64,000 nt of DNA from positions 2,294,001-2,358,000 of the forward strand of contig NC_091279.1 in NCBI RefSeq assembly GCF_042100115.1. Reading direction: 5' to 3'. Below, one piece after another: positions 49,237 through 60,011 of the stretch (positions are counted from its first letter, which is position 1; every line of letters starts with the position of its first letter). This stretch comes from Alternaria dauci. Taxonomy: Eukaryota; Ascomycota; Dothideomycetes; Pleosporales; Pleosporaceae. The translations under genes and the position numbers were made by a program. Below the pieces are notes generated by a model. It searched no databases. It worked only from the letters and a program-made list of their open reading frames with translations, and had not been told where the DNA came from.

Positions 49237-50728
49237 ATGCCAGGAACACTGCTTCCTAGCCACTTTTCTTTACACTTCAGCATCAGGCCGAATGTGATTG
49301 CTTTTCCAAAGTACCAAACGACCACGTCAGACCACGAGAAAGCACGGTCGTCCATTTGCCTCGATGCCAACGAGAATTCTGCGGGTTCATGTCTGGTACC
49401 CGCGCCGGGATATGAGCCTTGCATCAACAGCTCGCCTAACCATGGCATGCCGCAAGCACCGATCAGTCTAAAGAACCTGCATCGATATCCGTCCGCATCT
49501 CAGGCTTCCCTGCGTCGGCAAATTGCGCAGTGGCGAGGCTTAGAATGTAGGCTTTGCTTTCTTTTCCTCCCATTATCGGCCACACCGAGTCCACTAGCTT
49601 ACCGTTCATTGTCAGCCCCTGATCAAGTTGGCCTTGGGTCTGGTGCTTCAGACGTGGTTGAAGTCATACTCCGAATGACGTGTACACCTGGTCGAGACAA
49701 GATCCTGCTCTCGCCTCCTACGTTTGACCTGTACAAGGTTTGCGCCACTCTCCAAGGCGTTGAAGTGAAGGAGTGCATGCAGGATGTAGCCCAGGACGGG
49801 ACGTTTCGCGTCCCAGTGGATCAGGTCGGTTAAACATCACGTCAAGCCACACATCCCGCAGGGCTGACCGCCTTTGTTGCAGATTTGCGCCGCACTGTCG
49901 GAGGACGACAACATCAAGGTGCTGGTGCTAGCGTCACCCGGCAACCCGACAGGCTCATTGATCCCGGTGGATCAGATACAGCGAATACTTGATCTCAAAG
50001 GTTAGTTGAGGGCTGCTCCTAGTCTCCACCTCGATACACGCTGAAATGATTTGATCATTAGCTTTCAAAGGAATTGTCGTGATCGACGAGGCCTACATAG
50101 ATTTCGCACCAAACGCAGGGCGAGCCTCGGCTTTGCAGCTTTTGCCAAGATACAACAATCTTATTGTTGTGCAATCTTTGAGCAAGTCCCACGGACTTGC
50201 TGGAATCAGGTAAGTCGACGGTGCAGTTACTGCCACTACCTCTTTTTCACCTTGATATCGTTCTGAAAATCGAACAGGGTCGGCATGGCCATTGCGCATC
50301 CTGCCATTATCGAGCTCTTCTCAAAGGTGCAAATGCCGTACAAGTTGTCAAGCGTAGTCTTGGATCTTGCCGAACGAGCGCTTTCGCGAGAGGGGCAGGC
50401 CTGTGCGATCGCGCTGCAGCACCAAGTCATGGTTCACCGAGCATCTCTGGTCAAGATGCTTGCAGATCCTGTGTTTGCTTCCAATGGAATTGGCGCCGCT
50501 ATTGGAGGCCAGGCTGCCAACTTTGTGCTGGTACCAATTCTTGTTGGGGGTCAACGAGACGATGCGAAAGCTAGGCAGCTGACGCAGCAGCTCCGGGACC
50601 GGCACGGTATCTCGATCCGATATGTTGGTGCGCAGGCCGGTTGCAAAGGCTGTGTGAGGATTACAGTGGGTACGACGGAAGAGATGGAAGCGCTGCGAAA
50701 GGCCCTTAACACTGTGCTTTTGCAATAG
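49237..50728 (+). CDS. Histidinol-phosphate aminotransferase-like enzyme
   Basis: Five exons join in frame: 49237-49546, 49616-49824, 49883-50000, 50062-50209 and 50278-50728, giving about 411 residues. It is a fold-type I PLP aminotransferase of the HisC/HIS5 group, with LDANENS near the N-terminus, [28 protein letters not shown] and the PLP-lysine motif [12 protein letters not shown] (lysine about residue 254). HIS5 enzymes convert imidazole-acetol phosphate and glutamate to histidinol phosphate; relatives use other aromatic amino or keto acids. The position next to a prenyltransferase argues for a specialised paralogue, but I cannot exclude that it is the only HIS5 of the genome. The open frame also extends from a GTG at 49,213, but ATG 49,237 with its ACC context is preferred. 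Confidence 0.87.
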
Positions 50729-50970
50729 GACGATGAAACTTTGACAATCTTGGCTGATGGTTGCATGTGCGTGCTTGGGCTAAGTGGTTCCTACATGAAA
50801 TTTGTCTCTTTCGTAATTTGCGCTTGTTCTTTTGAGACTAGAGCCGTTCGTCCCAGTGTGGGGCCCTGCGCTAGGTCAGAAAGCCCATTCCCCCAAACAA
50901 GCAAGCTTCCGCGCAACCACGAAACTAAGACAAGAACCCACTCCTCCCACATCTCCACTAACTATTGCAC

Positions 50971-51003
50971 CGGGGTGACAAGAAAAAAGCGCCACGCTAG
51001 CCA
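50971..51003 (+). repeat. Left terminal inverted repeat
   Basis: Begins CGGGGTGACAAG and continues to GCTAGCCA. It is identical, inverted, to the right end. Confidence 0.9.
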
Positions 51004-52125
51004 GTCTGCATAGCCGAGGTATGCCCAGATTACATACCTTGTATAGGAAATGTATAGGAAATAAGCGATTTTAGCATTATAGAGGTATATAATTATTCTA
51101 TCTTATTATTAAAGCTTTATATTTATACTATAGGAGCTATTTAAATGATAAACGTGCTGGTAAAAGACGCAAGCACAACACTGTTAAAAGACACTATAAT
51201 AAATCGCGGTAAAGGTGTGTTTCCTAAATACCTATTTTTACTATATATAGCTATATATAGTAAAAATAGATAGGTTAAAACTAAAGCCCTAAACTTTAAG
51301 TGGTTCTAGACAGTCGCGGTAACGTTAGGGAGAAGAGGAGTTAAAGTAGAAGAGGAGTTTTTTAGTTAATAACTATAGTTTAGAGCTCACCTCTAGGCTT
51401 ATAACTATAGTACTTAAGGCTGTAGAAATATTTAAGTAACTACTAGCTCTTTAAATTTCTATTTCTTAACTTCTACTTTAATACTCTATCCTAAAGCTTA
51501 CTACTAAAGAGAAATACCTTCTTTAATACTATGCGCCTTATAACGTGCAATTACGTTATAGGCGTTAAGTAGCTATTCCTAGAGTTATAGATAGTACTTA
51601 ACATTAATACTAATATAGACGTAAAGTACTAGTATACTAAGGATTAAATTAGCTTAAACTATAATAATCTTAAGCCTTATAGTGTCTTAAGCCCCTTCCT
51701 AGACGCCTGCCTCTCCTCTCTTAACTTATTAGATAATACTACTAAGGACTAATATAAAATTCTCTTCTACACAGATAGTCTGTTTGCCGTAACTCTTATT
51801 CGCCTAGGCAGCGTCGCTTTGCTAGCCAGCACTAGGATAAACACAGAAGCGAGGTCATACTATAGGAGCTATATAGACTTAAATCTTATAGTTATAGTTA
51901 CTAAGCATTACTTTTTACCTAGATATGTAGGAAATGCTGTACTTATAATACCTAATTAGGTATCTTATTAATACGCTTTTATATTATCTTAATAGATACC
52001 TAACGCTATTTATATTATAGCTATTTCTTAAGCTAAGTAATACTATTAATATTATAAAGCTAACGCTAGGATTAGGTGTAGATATAACAATTATAGCCCG
52101 TGCCTTAGAGTCAAGGCCTGTACTT

Positions 52126-52158
52126 TGGCTAGCGTGGCGCTTTTTTCTTGTCACCCCG
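52126..52158 (-). repeat. Right terminal inverted repeat
   Basis: Begins TGGCTAGCGTGG and ends CTTGTCACCCCG. It is the exact reverse complement of the left end. Confidence 0.9.
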
Positions 52159-52783
52159 CTGATTGTGCTTCCCGAGATGCCTTGTTCGGCATGAATCGCC
52201 GTGTATTTGTACCGCAAAAACAATATTGGCCTGGGTGCTGTTGCATGATCATGCTACTCCCAACTCTGTCCCAATGCATCACGTGCAGTCAACATGATCT
52301 TGTAGTGTACCTACCAAGATCTATATGCGACCACCGAGGGGCCGTACAGAGCAAGCATAATCAATTCATCCTGACCGATACAGGCCTCGATGCTTATTGG
52401 AGCTCATTGGAAGAAGCAGTCTTGCAAACACAAGGTATCATGTCGGCGCAACGTGCTATTAGCGGCACAAGACGATGCAGGCTCTATGCGGATAGAGTAC
52501 ACTACAACCAGAGTCTTTTGGGCAATACCACATGTATCATTGTTTTGGTTTTGCCGTGGCTACTCATTTCGAGTTACTCTGCGCGAGGATCTGTCCACCC
52601 ACTTCCGTTATAAAACACTGACCGCACTCAGTGTGTCACGCGACTTATAAGCAAGAGGCACGCTGTCTAAAATCCCCAGAAGATATATTGTATATACTTG
52701 ACGAGAAACTCTTCTTCTTATTCTTCAATCTTCAATCTCACCGTCTCATTCGATCTCCGGAACTGCGACGACCAGCTAACGCA
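52159..52783 (+). promoter_or_regulatory. Upstream region of the aldolase gene
   Basis: These 625 bp of normal composition lie between the inverted-repeat transposon and the aldolase start. TATAAAA is present at 52,609-52,615, about 170 bp before the start codon. Frames of 86-162 codons here overlap each other and have no recognisable domain. The transposon is therefore close enough to influence this promoter. Confidence 0.5.
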
Positions 52784-53948
52784 ATGCAACACTTTCGAGC
52801 GACATCACTCTTCCAACCTTCCAACTTGGCACATGCCATTCGGAAGACCATGGACCCTTTCAAAGCACCTTCCTACCTCTTTGGATCAATCATGGCTTTC
52901 CCGCATACCATGGTCGCTCGAACTATCGCTGTCTTGGGGATGGATTTTGTCATGGTTGATGCATTGCATACGTAAGTAACAAACACCATGCATTGTGCGC
53001 TCGCATCTAATTCAAGACCCAGTCCAATTGACGCCGAGAACCTAGTCCGCATCATTCAGACTATCAACTTCTGTAGCGAAGGCAGGACAGTCGCCGTCGT
53101 GCGGGTCCCGTCTGCACACTCAGATCTGCTAACGCACGCCCTTGACGCAGGTATGTGTACATGTGCAGACTTGGCTGCATATCGTGCATACAACATTTGT
53201 ATACGCAGACCGACTTTTCAATCCTGCAACATTTTCCTCTAGCAGAAGCTAACCATCGGATCTTCGTCTCCGTTACAGGTGCAGCAGGAATCATCTTCCC
53301 GCATATCGATACCGCCGAGCAAGCCGCCGAAGCTGTTTCCAAGTGTCGATACGCGACCTCTGGTGGAGACAGGTCTCTATCGCCATGCGCCTTGGTCTCT
53401 GGGATTACTGATACAGCTCCACACGGACTGACACATGATCGAGTGGCGGATAGCCACATAGCTGTCATATGCCAGATCGAGAGCCAGGTGCGTGATCATT
53501 ATGAGAAGCCGCTATCGCGCTGCTTGCTAATTTGACGAAGCTTGCAATGGAAAATGCGGACGCCATTGCCGCCACGCACGGTGTAGATTGCCTGATGCTA
53601 GGCCCGGGAGACCTCCGCCTCTCGCTGGGTCTTCCTGCTCGGAAGTTTGGCCAACGCGACGACCCAAGGTTTCTTGAAGCCGTGAATCGACTCGTTGAGG
53701 TAAAGCATAGACATGGAAAGCCTTTGATGACTGTGTCCTTCAAAATCTCCGCAGAAGAGGATTCGTGGATACAGCATTTCAACCTGTTGCTCGCCACTGC
53801 AGATTTTGTGGACGTAGTCAAAGGTCATCAAGCTGCTTTGGAGACCATTAAAGGTACTCTGGAGGGTCTCAATCAGAAGCCTTTGCCGCCGGTGAATGTC
53901 AACGGGAAGATTAAGGAGCGTCGTGATAGTCACGAAGAATCGGTCTGA
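52784..53948 (+). CDS. HpcH/HpaI family aldolase
   Basis: Four exons join in frame: 52784-52971, 53023-53150, 53279-53487 and 53541-53948, giving about 310 residues. Family marks appear in order: DFVMVDALHTPID with the active-site histidine, VAVVRVP with the substrate-binding arginine, DAGAAGIIFPHIDT, the metal-binding glutamate in CQIES (about residue 173) and the metal-binding aspartate in LGPGDLRLSLG (about 199). Class II pyruvate aldolases of this family join or split pyruvate and an aldehyde, giving 4-hydroxy-2-oxo acids. The acceptor at 53,022 was chosen because it restores the conserved HTPIDAENLV. The gene converges on the GH3 glucosidase with 81 bp between stops. Its placement beside an aminotransferase may be meaningful, since transamination of an aldol product would give a hydroxylated amino acid; that is inference. 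Confidence 0.86.
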
Positions 53949-54029
53949 TATGATCATTGGTATTTCGCGTTTCTAGAATGTACTTCGTCTTCTACATCGA
54001 AGTGTCTTGGATTCTATCTACCAACAAAT

Positions 54030-56697
54030 TTAAATACCTTGCCACCAAAACGTTGCTTCGAGGGAATACACATCTCGTAGAAAGATTCCTCTGCTACTTG
54101 TTCCCACAAGCACATTGTATTTCCCATCCTCACATACCCAGCGACCTTCTGCTTCGTCCCAGAATCCCAACGCGTATTTCAGTTCCATGTCTATTTCAAC
54201 GGTGGTAGTGGTCTGCTTGAGAACATGTGTCTTCTCAAAGCCCTTTAGCTCTTTCACCGGACGGCCGACGCTGGGTTTCTGCGGCTCGATATATACTTGC
54301 ACCACTTCTGCGCCGTCAAAGTTGCCGATATTCTCAACCTTGACTTTTGCCGTAATCACTGCCTCCTCCTGAGAGCCGTTTACTTCAAGTTGAAGATCTG
54401 AGAGGCGGAACTCAGTGTAGGACAACCCATGACCGAATGGAAAGAGCACGGGCTTTTCCATAGTGTCGTAGTAGCGATAGCCTACGTACACGTCCTCGGA
54501 ATATAATATGCGCTTCCGCTCCGCTTGGCTGCACAGATACGTCGGGTTGTCGCGCAGACAGACGGGGAAAGATAGCGGTAGCTTTCCGGATGGGTTGACA
54601 TCGCCGTACAAGACATCGCTAATCGCGTTTCCTGTCTCGTTGCCTCCATACCACACATGCAACAGCGCCTTGGTGCGACCGGCCCATGGCATTGTCACAG
54701 GGCTTCCTGAACTGATGCAGACGACCGTATTAGGGTTGGCATCGAGAACACTGTTGATGAGGTCGCCAGTGTGCGGTGGGAGTTCAATGTCAGGTCTGTC
54801 TGCGCCCTCATTCTCCCAGTCTCCCATGAGACCTGCGAGAACAACGACTTGGTCGACCTGTGCCGCTAACTTGGCAGCTGCGCGAATGGAGGCAGCAACT
54901 TCCATCTGATAGCATCCACCGAGACGTATTCCGCCGGGATGAAATGTGAGTGGAGAGTTCTTGATGAGTTCCGAAGTGTGTGCTCCGGCCCAGTGAACTA
55001 GCACGTGGTATGTCTCTCCTTTGGTTAGGTGAACAGTGCCTACCTTCTCCACGGTACCCGCTCGGAAGAAGCCTTCGCCAAATTGCTGGTCTTTCGTGTT
55101 GTCTACCACGAGCTTTCCGTCGAGATACAGGTTTGCGGTGCCTTGTACGCTGACGCCAAAGTCGTAGGGTCCCGTTTCTGTCGCTACAAGGCGACCTGAG
55201 ATATCCACGTGCCAGTTCTCACCATCAATTAGCTTCATGTTTTCGTAGTTGAAGAAGTATCCGCAGGAGTTGAGAAACTCGTAATGATCGACTGGCGTGC
55301 GGTCTGCAACGGTCGGCGGCTTGTTGTAAACGAACATGTCGAATCCAGGCTTGCCCTGACTGGTCAGGAGTTGATGGCCTAGAAGAGGTTTCTCTTTGTG
55401 GTTATAGATCCCTCGAGAAAACTGCACATTTCCGTTGCTTCTCTCACTGATAGCCTCCAGCGGCGTTACAGCGTAGTAAGGTCGGAGATGAGCGATGCGT
55501 CCACCTCGGTATGCCGCAATAGCAGCATTTGGACCTATCACAGCAATCGACTTGTCGGGATCTAGGGGAAGTATGCTCTCTTCGTTCTTCATGAGTATTA
55601 TCGACTCAGCTGCGGCCCGACGAAGTAGTTCGCGATCTTTCTCACGATTCAAAGGCTTCTCGGGTGCTTGTTCCGGTATGTTGGAGCTAGCAGCTTCTTT
55701 GATCATATTGAGAACGCGTCGCACGCAGTCATCAAGATCATGCGTGCTTAATCGATTCGCCAGCAGTGAGTGTAACAGATTTTTCCCTCTCCATTGGCTG
55801 GGTCCGGGCATCTCGAGGTCTAGGCCTGCTCGGATAGGAGCTGTTGTTGCATACAAGCCGTGCCTACACATCCAACAGTTAATCCTGCTTGTCTTCTAAA
55901 GATCCTTAAAGGACTACGTCCAGTAGACATGGGTTCAGAATGAGGACTGGGGGAGTTCACTAACCAATCGCTCATGACCAGACCACGAAAGCCCCATTCT
56001 TTCCTCAAAATGTCGTGCAAGATTCTCTTGTCTTCTGTGATGTGAACCCCGTTGATCTTATTGTACGCCGCCATGATTGCGCCCGGATCACCGATCTTGA
56101 TCGTTAACATGAAAGCCATGAGATAAATCTCTCTTAATGCGCGCTCGGTGACCATGCAGTTCATACTAAAGCATCCTTGTTCCTGGTCAGAGCAGAGGAA
56201 GTGTTTTGGTGTAGCCACAATGCCTTTTTCTTGGATCCCGATGCACATATGTCCTGCGAGTGTTCCCGCAAGAAGAGGATCCTCTCCAAGCGCTTCATGC
56301 CCTCGCCCTGCAAGCGGAGACCGCGGGATGTTCACACACGGTGCTAAGAGCACGTGTGTTCCTTTTGCAATACATTCATCGGCCAGTAGCCCTCCTATCT
56401 CGCGAAGTAGTTTCCTATCCCATGAGGCTGCCAACGCTGGTCCAGTTGGCAGGCATATTGTTGGCGTAGAGTTGAAGAAACGTGTACCTCGCACTGTGTT
56501 CGGGCCGTCGCTTGTCCGTAGGGAAGGAATTCCGAGACGTGGGATAGGTACGGTGTGTGCAAAGTCAAGTCCTGCCACCTGGTAAGCCTGAGAAGATTGG
56601 GGCTAGTACAAGCGACAGTGAACTCACCAGCTGTTATGTCGCATTTCTCAGCGACAGTCAGCCGAGAAAGAATCTCTTCCACGTCGATATCAGCCAT
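54030..56697 (-). CDS. GH3 beta-glucosidase with PA14 domain
   Basis: Three exons join in frame: 56697-56628, 56571-55965 and 55863-54030, giving about 836 residues, normal for fungal PA14-containing GH3 enzymes. The order is the N-terminal barrel (about 1-300) with RTSDGPNTVRGTRFF and the catalytic nucleophile aspartate in LVMSDW (Asp225), the alpha/beta domain split by a PA14 domain (about 396-548, FDMFVYN to TFHPGG), and a C-terminal fibronectin type III-like domain (about 743-813, VQVYIEPQ). The enzyme should release glucose from beta-glucosides. The N-terminus (MADIDVEEILSRL) is not a signal peptide, so it is probably intracellular or released in an unusual way. Beside a UDP-glycosyltransferase gene it may deglycosylate the cluster product. 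A housekeeping role in glucoside use is the alternative. Confidence 0.92.
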
Positions 56698-56977
56698 TGG
56701 ATTGATGGTTGCAATACGATGAGAGAATGGTGATGACCTTCTTTCGTGTCGAAACCACGTACACTCTACGATGGGCGTAGCAGTCCCATGCAAGCAAGGG
56801 TCTGGAGGCTTCTACGCCAAGTCTCTGATCAATGAGGTAATCTGCCCGTTGGATCTTCTTTAGCGCAATCTTCTGCATCGATTCTGCTGAGCTCTAAACC
56901 TATTCTATCTCAAGTACGCGATTCGTGCATGTGGTTGCACTGCATGGTATCTAAGCACCCCTTGACCATGGCGTATT

Positions 56978-57889
56978 CTACCCGTATACCAAGTGCTCAT
57001 TCGCCGAGGCAGCAGTCACGAAGAATTTCGAAGTCGGCACATAATTCTCTTGCCACTCCACCACAAATTCCAGTCCTGTTTCTTTTGTCCACTTCTCTAC
57101 CAATGGCCGAGCTGTGACGGGAAGTGCTATCTTCAAAGACGCTTGATACCACCAAGGAAATATACCAAACGCCAACATGACTCGGGGTATATTAGTCCGA
57201 TTTGGCATTCCTGCATGCCACAATCTCAGGTCTCGCAGTACTAGATCTCCTGCTTTAACCGAGATCTGCACCGGTGGAAGTATCTCCCGCCGTTTGCTGA
57301 CAAGCTCTGGCTTGATGGTTGACAGTCCACCTGGCGAGTCTGGCGAGTCAACATGATCAGCCATGCTGGTGTCTCTGTGGCTCCCCACCCACACTTCTGT
57401 GCCGCCGTTCAGAGGATCTGTGTCGACAAGATAGAAGTTTGCCACCAATGCGAATGGAAATCGGAGGTGTTCATGGTCCAGATCTGCATGAACAGTTTGC
57501 CGTTCGGTCGAAGAAAGTGCTGTGTTGCCATTTACGTAAACTACGCGCGGATTCGGTCCTAGAATCGCAGCGCTGATGGCCGCTGTGAAAGGGTTCGCCC
57601 AAATCGACTGAAACATGAGGTCTGGGGAGGCAGGCGGCCTTTGCGAGATATTCCGGGTAGGTTTGCCTTGATTGAAATGCGTTGATGGCTCGCTGGCCAG
57701 CTGTTCAGATCTCTCGGCCATGACGGAGTTCAGTTTTGTTACAGCAGCCTTGTCCACAACGTTTTCCAATACCACGATCCCGTCCCTTTGGAGAATCGAT
57801 ACTGCAGCGCCGACAGTCTCTGCGCTTGGAATTTGGCATGCTCGTTCCGGATCTGGTACGACGATACGCTGGACTTGATTGGAACGCAT
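56978..57889 (-). CDS. Phytanoyl-CoA dioxygenase-like Fe(II)/2-oxoglutarate oxygenase
   Basis: A single exon encodes 303 residues. The iron-binding triad is visible: His134 and Asp136 in TVHADLDHEH, and His225 in RLWHAGMPNRT, with an arginine nearby (Arg231 or Arg236) to bind 2-oxoglutarate. The family resembles phytanoyl-CoA dioxygenases; fungal members in metabolite clusters hydroxylate, desaturate or rearrange advanced intermediates. It reads on the minus strand like the two neighbouring genes, with 280 bp before the glucosidase and 296 bp after FAD monooxygenase 2. There is no targeting signal I can see. The substrate is unknown. Confidence 0.9.
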   Translation of the reverse strand: MRSNQVQRIVVPDPERACQIPSAETVGAAVSILQRDGIVVLENVVDKAAVTKLNSVMAERSEQLASEPSTHFNQGKPTRNISQRPPASPDLMFQSIWANPFTAAISAAILGPNPRVVYVNGNTALSSTERQTVHADLDHEHLRFPFALVANFYLVDTDPLNGGTEVWVGSHRDTSMADHVDSPDSPGGLSTIKPELVSKRREILPPVQISVKAGDLVLRDLRLWHAGMPNRTNIPRVMLAFGIFPWWYQASLKIALPVTARPLVEKWTKETGLEFVVEWQENYVPTSKFFVTAASANEHLVYG

Positions 57890-58185
57890 GGTGGTGACCG
57901 ATCTGAGAGATTTGTCAAAGAGAAGCCTGCCTTCTGTCTCAGTACAATCGCGATGGTTTAATCAGGGAGGGCGAGAAAAGAGCGGATGGCGGAATGTTCG
58001 TTTACGGTATAGCATGCTTTTCGCAAAGCAAGACGCACATGACTGTTTGGTGCTTTGATCGTGCAGAGAAGACTGCTTGGCTGAATCTCAAATTCATTAA
58101 CTAATCCTAAAGGTGCATGGCAAAAGGTTAGACCGCGAGTGGCAGTATCATGGCGAATCGTTGATCATGATGACACCCTATTGCA

Positions 58186-59720
58186 CTACTCTGATATGCG
58201 ATGGTCGGACGGCGCACTGGGGGAAGCGAGATCCTTAGCACGGCGCTCTAGTGCAGCACCGAATGCAGATTTCGCCTTCAACCATTCTTTTTCTGCGCCT
58301 CTCTCATCCAGAAGCCAGCGGCAGCTTGCAACCAATCCCGCCCCTATCTCACTCAGAGGTGCGTCGCCGACTTGCGTATCGAAGAATCCGTACGTCAATC
58401 CGTTCGCCAGCGACTGTCGCGACACCAACTGAGAGGCTGGCCGCCGAATCGCGTCGTAAACCTCCAAAGCATGCGGCAAAGTAGCCACCGTCGTCCTCGG
58501 ATCCTCGAGCAATCGAGCTAGGATATATGCATCCTCGATGCCTTGGCCCCCACCAAGGCCTTGGTGTGGTGTCATGGCGTGCGCAGCGTCACCGATCAGA
58601 CAAACCCGGTCCATCGCAAATGCAGGCAGTGGGGCTACGACGTGGACTGCCCACCGCGATGCAATCTTTGGGACGTGCAGCAGATCGTTGAGGTCTTGTT
58701 CCCAACCCGCATAACGCTCAGCGATCTGTGCCGCCGGAATCTCGGCAACCCATGGGCCGTCGAACGGGAGCGGGACCCCGTCCGCAGCGAAGACGTTGTC
58801 GTAAGCGGTTAGCTGTATTTCGTCCCTGACCAGGTTCGAGGTTACATGTCGGCCCGCTCCACACCACTGCAGACATGTCATGAGTCGTTAGTTGCAGACA
58901 CTAAAACGATGGAGACGGCGCCTTACGATCCTGAAGCCGCGTAAGGCAACGCTGTTTGGACACCTCTTTTCGACCTCGGCTCGGGGGCAACTCATCCTGT
59001 ATGCATACTGACCGCTGAATTGAGGCGCAGACAGGGTATGATTTCCCAGGAACATGTGCTGTCGCACTCGGGAATGGACACCATCGGCTCCGATAAGCAC
59101 ATCAGCTTCGAACTGGCTACCGTCTTCGAAGAGCAGAGTGACCTTTCCCGATTTGCCTTGAGTGTAGGATCTCAGCTTTTTGTTGGTTTCAATTTTACAT
59201 CGTCCAGCGTCAACATGCGTGTGGAGTATGTCAAGCAGGCTGTCTCGAGGGATAACCCGGGGCCCATGTGGCACCTGGCAAAAGTCTTCTCCGCTTGGAT
59301 ATATATCAGACTTTCGAAGGGCCGGACCACTGACTAGGAAGACATTAGTTTTGACAGATATCGGGTGGCTATGAGGTTGAAATCCTCGGATGTGTTTCCT
59401 GCTAGACTTGCCTTCTGACCATGGAACACATTTCAATCCTCTAGAAGTGCATTCTCCATCGAAATCCATGTATTCGCCAAACAGGTCCCAGAATCTTTTC
59501 CACACGGCGACCCCAGCGCCGATAGCACGGATCTCAGGTTTGCTCTCGAAAAGATGGACCTCGGTATTTGAACATCTTGCCAGGAATGCTGCAGCTGTCA
59601 TCCCCGCTATGCCACCCCCACTAAGATAGATCAGTGAGATTCAGATACTGAGAGTTTCTATGAATAGGCTTACCAGATCGCCACCTGTAAAGAAGGTTTC
59701 GTTCCAGGCACTGCCATCAT
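58186..59720 (-). CDS. FAD-dependent monooxygenase 2 (salicylate hydroxylase-like)
   Basis: Three exons join in frame: 59720-59674, 59620-58927 and 58866-58186, giving about 473 residues. A short first exon is needed to complete the FAD motif VAICGGGIAGMTAA (residues 13-26). The DG motif is LIGADGVHSRVR and the GD motif is LIGDAAHAMTPHQGLGGGQGIEDA. This last form is typical of salicylate hydroxylase-type enzymes and of aromatic hydroxylases in polyketide and alkaloid clusters. A stop codon lies just upstream of the first ATG. The second intron has a CTAAC branch point and restores RIWCGAGRHV. The enzyme differs clearly from monooxygenase 1, so two distinct oxidation steps are likely. The gene is divergent from the glycosyltransferase. 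Confidence 0.89.
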
Positions 59721-60011
59721 GAATCAACGATGGGAAAGAATGGAGGATTCGATGCGAGATCGGAAGACTACGACGTGAAACTGAAGTACATCTATGAGCA
59801 TACTTATCAACGAGCGATGCCCAGTTTGGGCGTAGTGGAAAGCACGTTAGCATGCATACGTAATGCGCATTAACACTAGCTAGCTGTAGCATATCGGTAG
59901 CAGCTTAACACGCGTGAACTCTACCGCCACATATCTATCACCCGGCGTCTCCCTATTGACGTACTAGCAAACAAAAGAGTTCACACTAGCTGTGGGACTC
60001 TGTTCATCAAT
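59721..60011. promoter_or_regulatory. Divergent promoter (FAD monooxygenase 2 / glycosyltransferase)
   Basis: These 291 bp separate two oppositely directed start codons, so both promoters lie here. No TATA box was found. Shared control is likely from the layout. Confidence 0.5.

Larger units (their letters stand above)
50971..52158. mobile_element. 1.19 kb transposon with 33-bp terminal inverted repeats
   Basis: Perfect inverted repeats of about 33 bp bound this AT-rich island: the left one starts CGGGGTGACAAG (50,971) and the right one ends CTTGTCACCCCG (52,158). The ends keep normal composition, while the interior is partly RIP-mutated. The interior from about 51,120 to 51,880 is an inverted copy of repeat family D from the AT block. 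No transposase frame is present, so it is non-autonomous. Comparison of the flanks (ATTGCAC left, CTGATTG right) shows no clear target duplication. It lies between the aminotransferase and the aldolase genes of the cluster. Confidence 0.88.
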
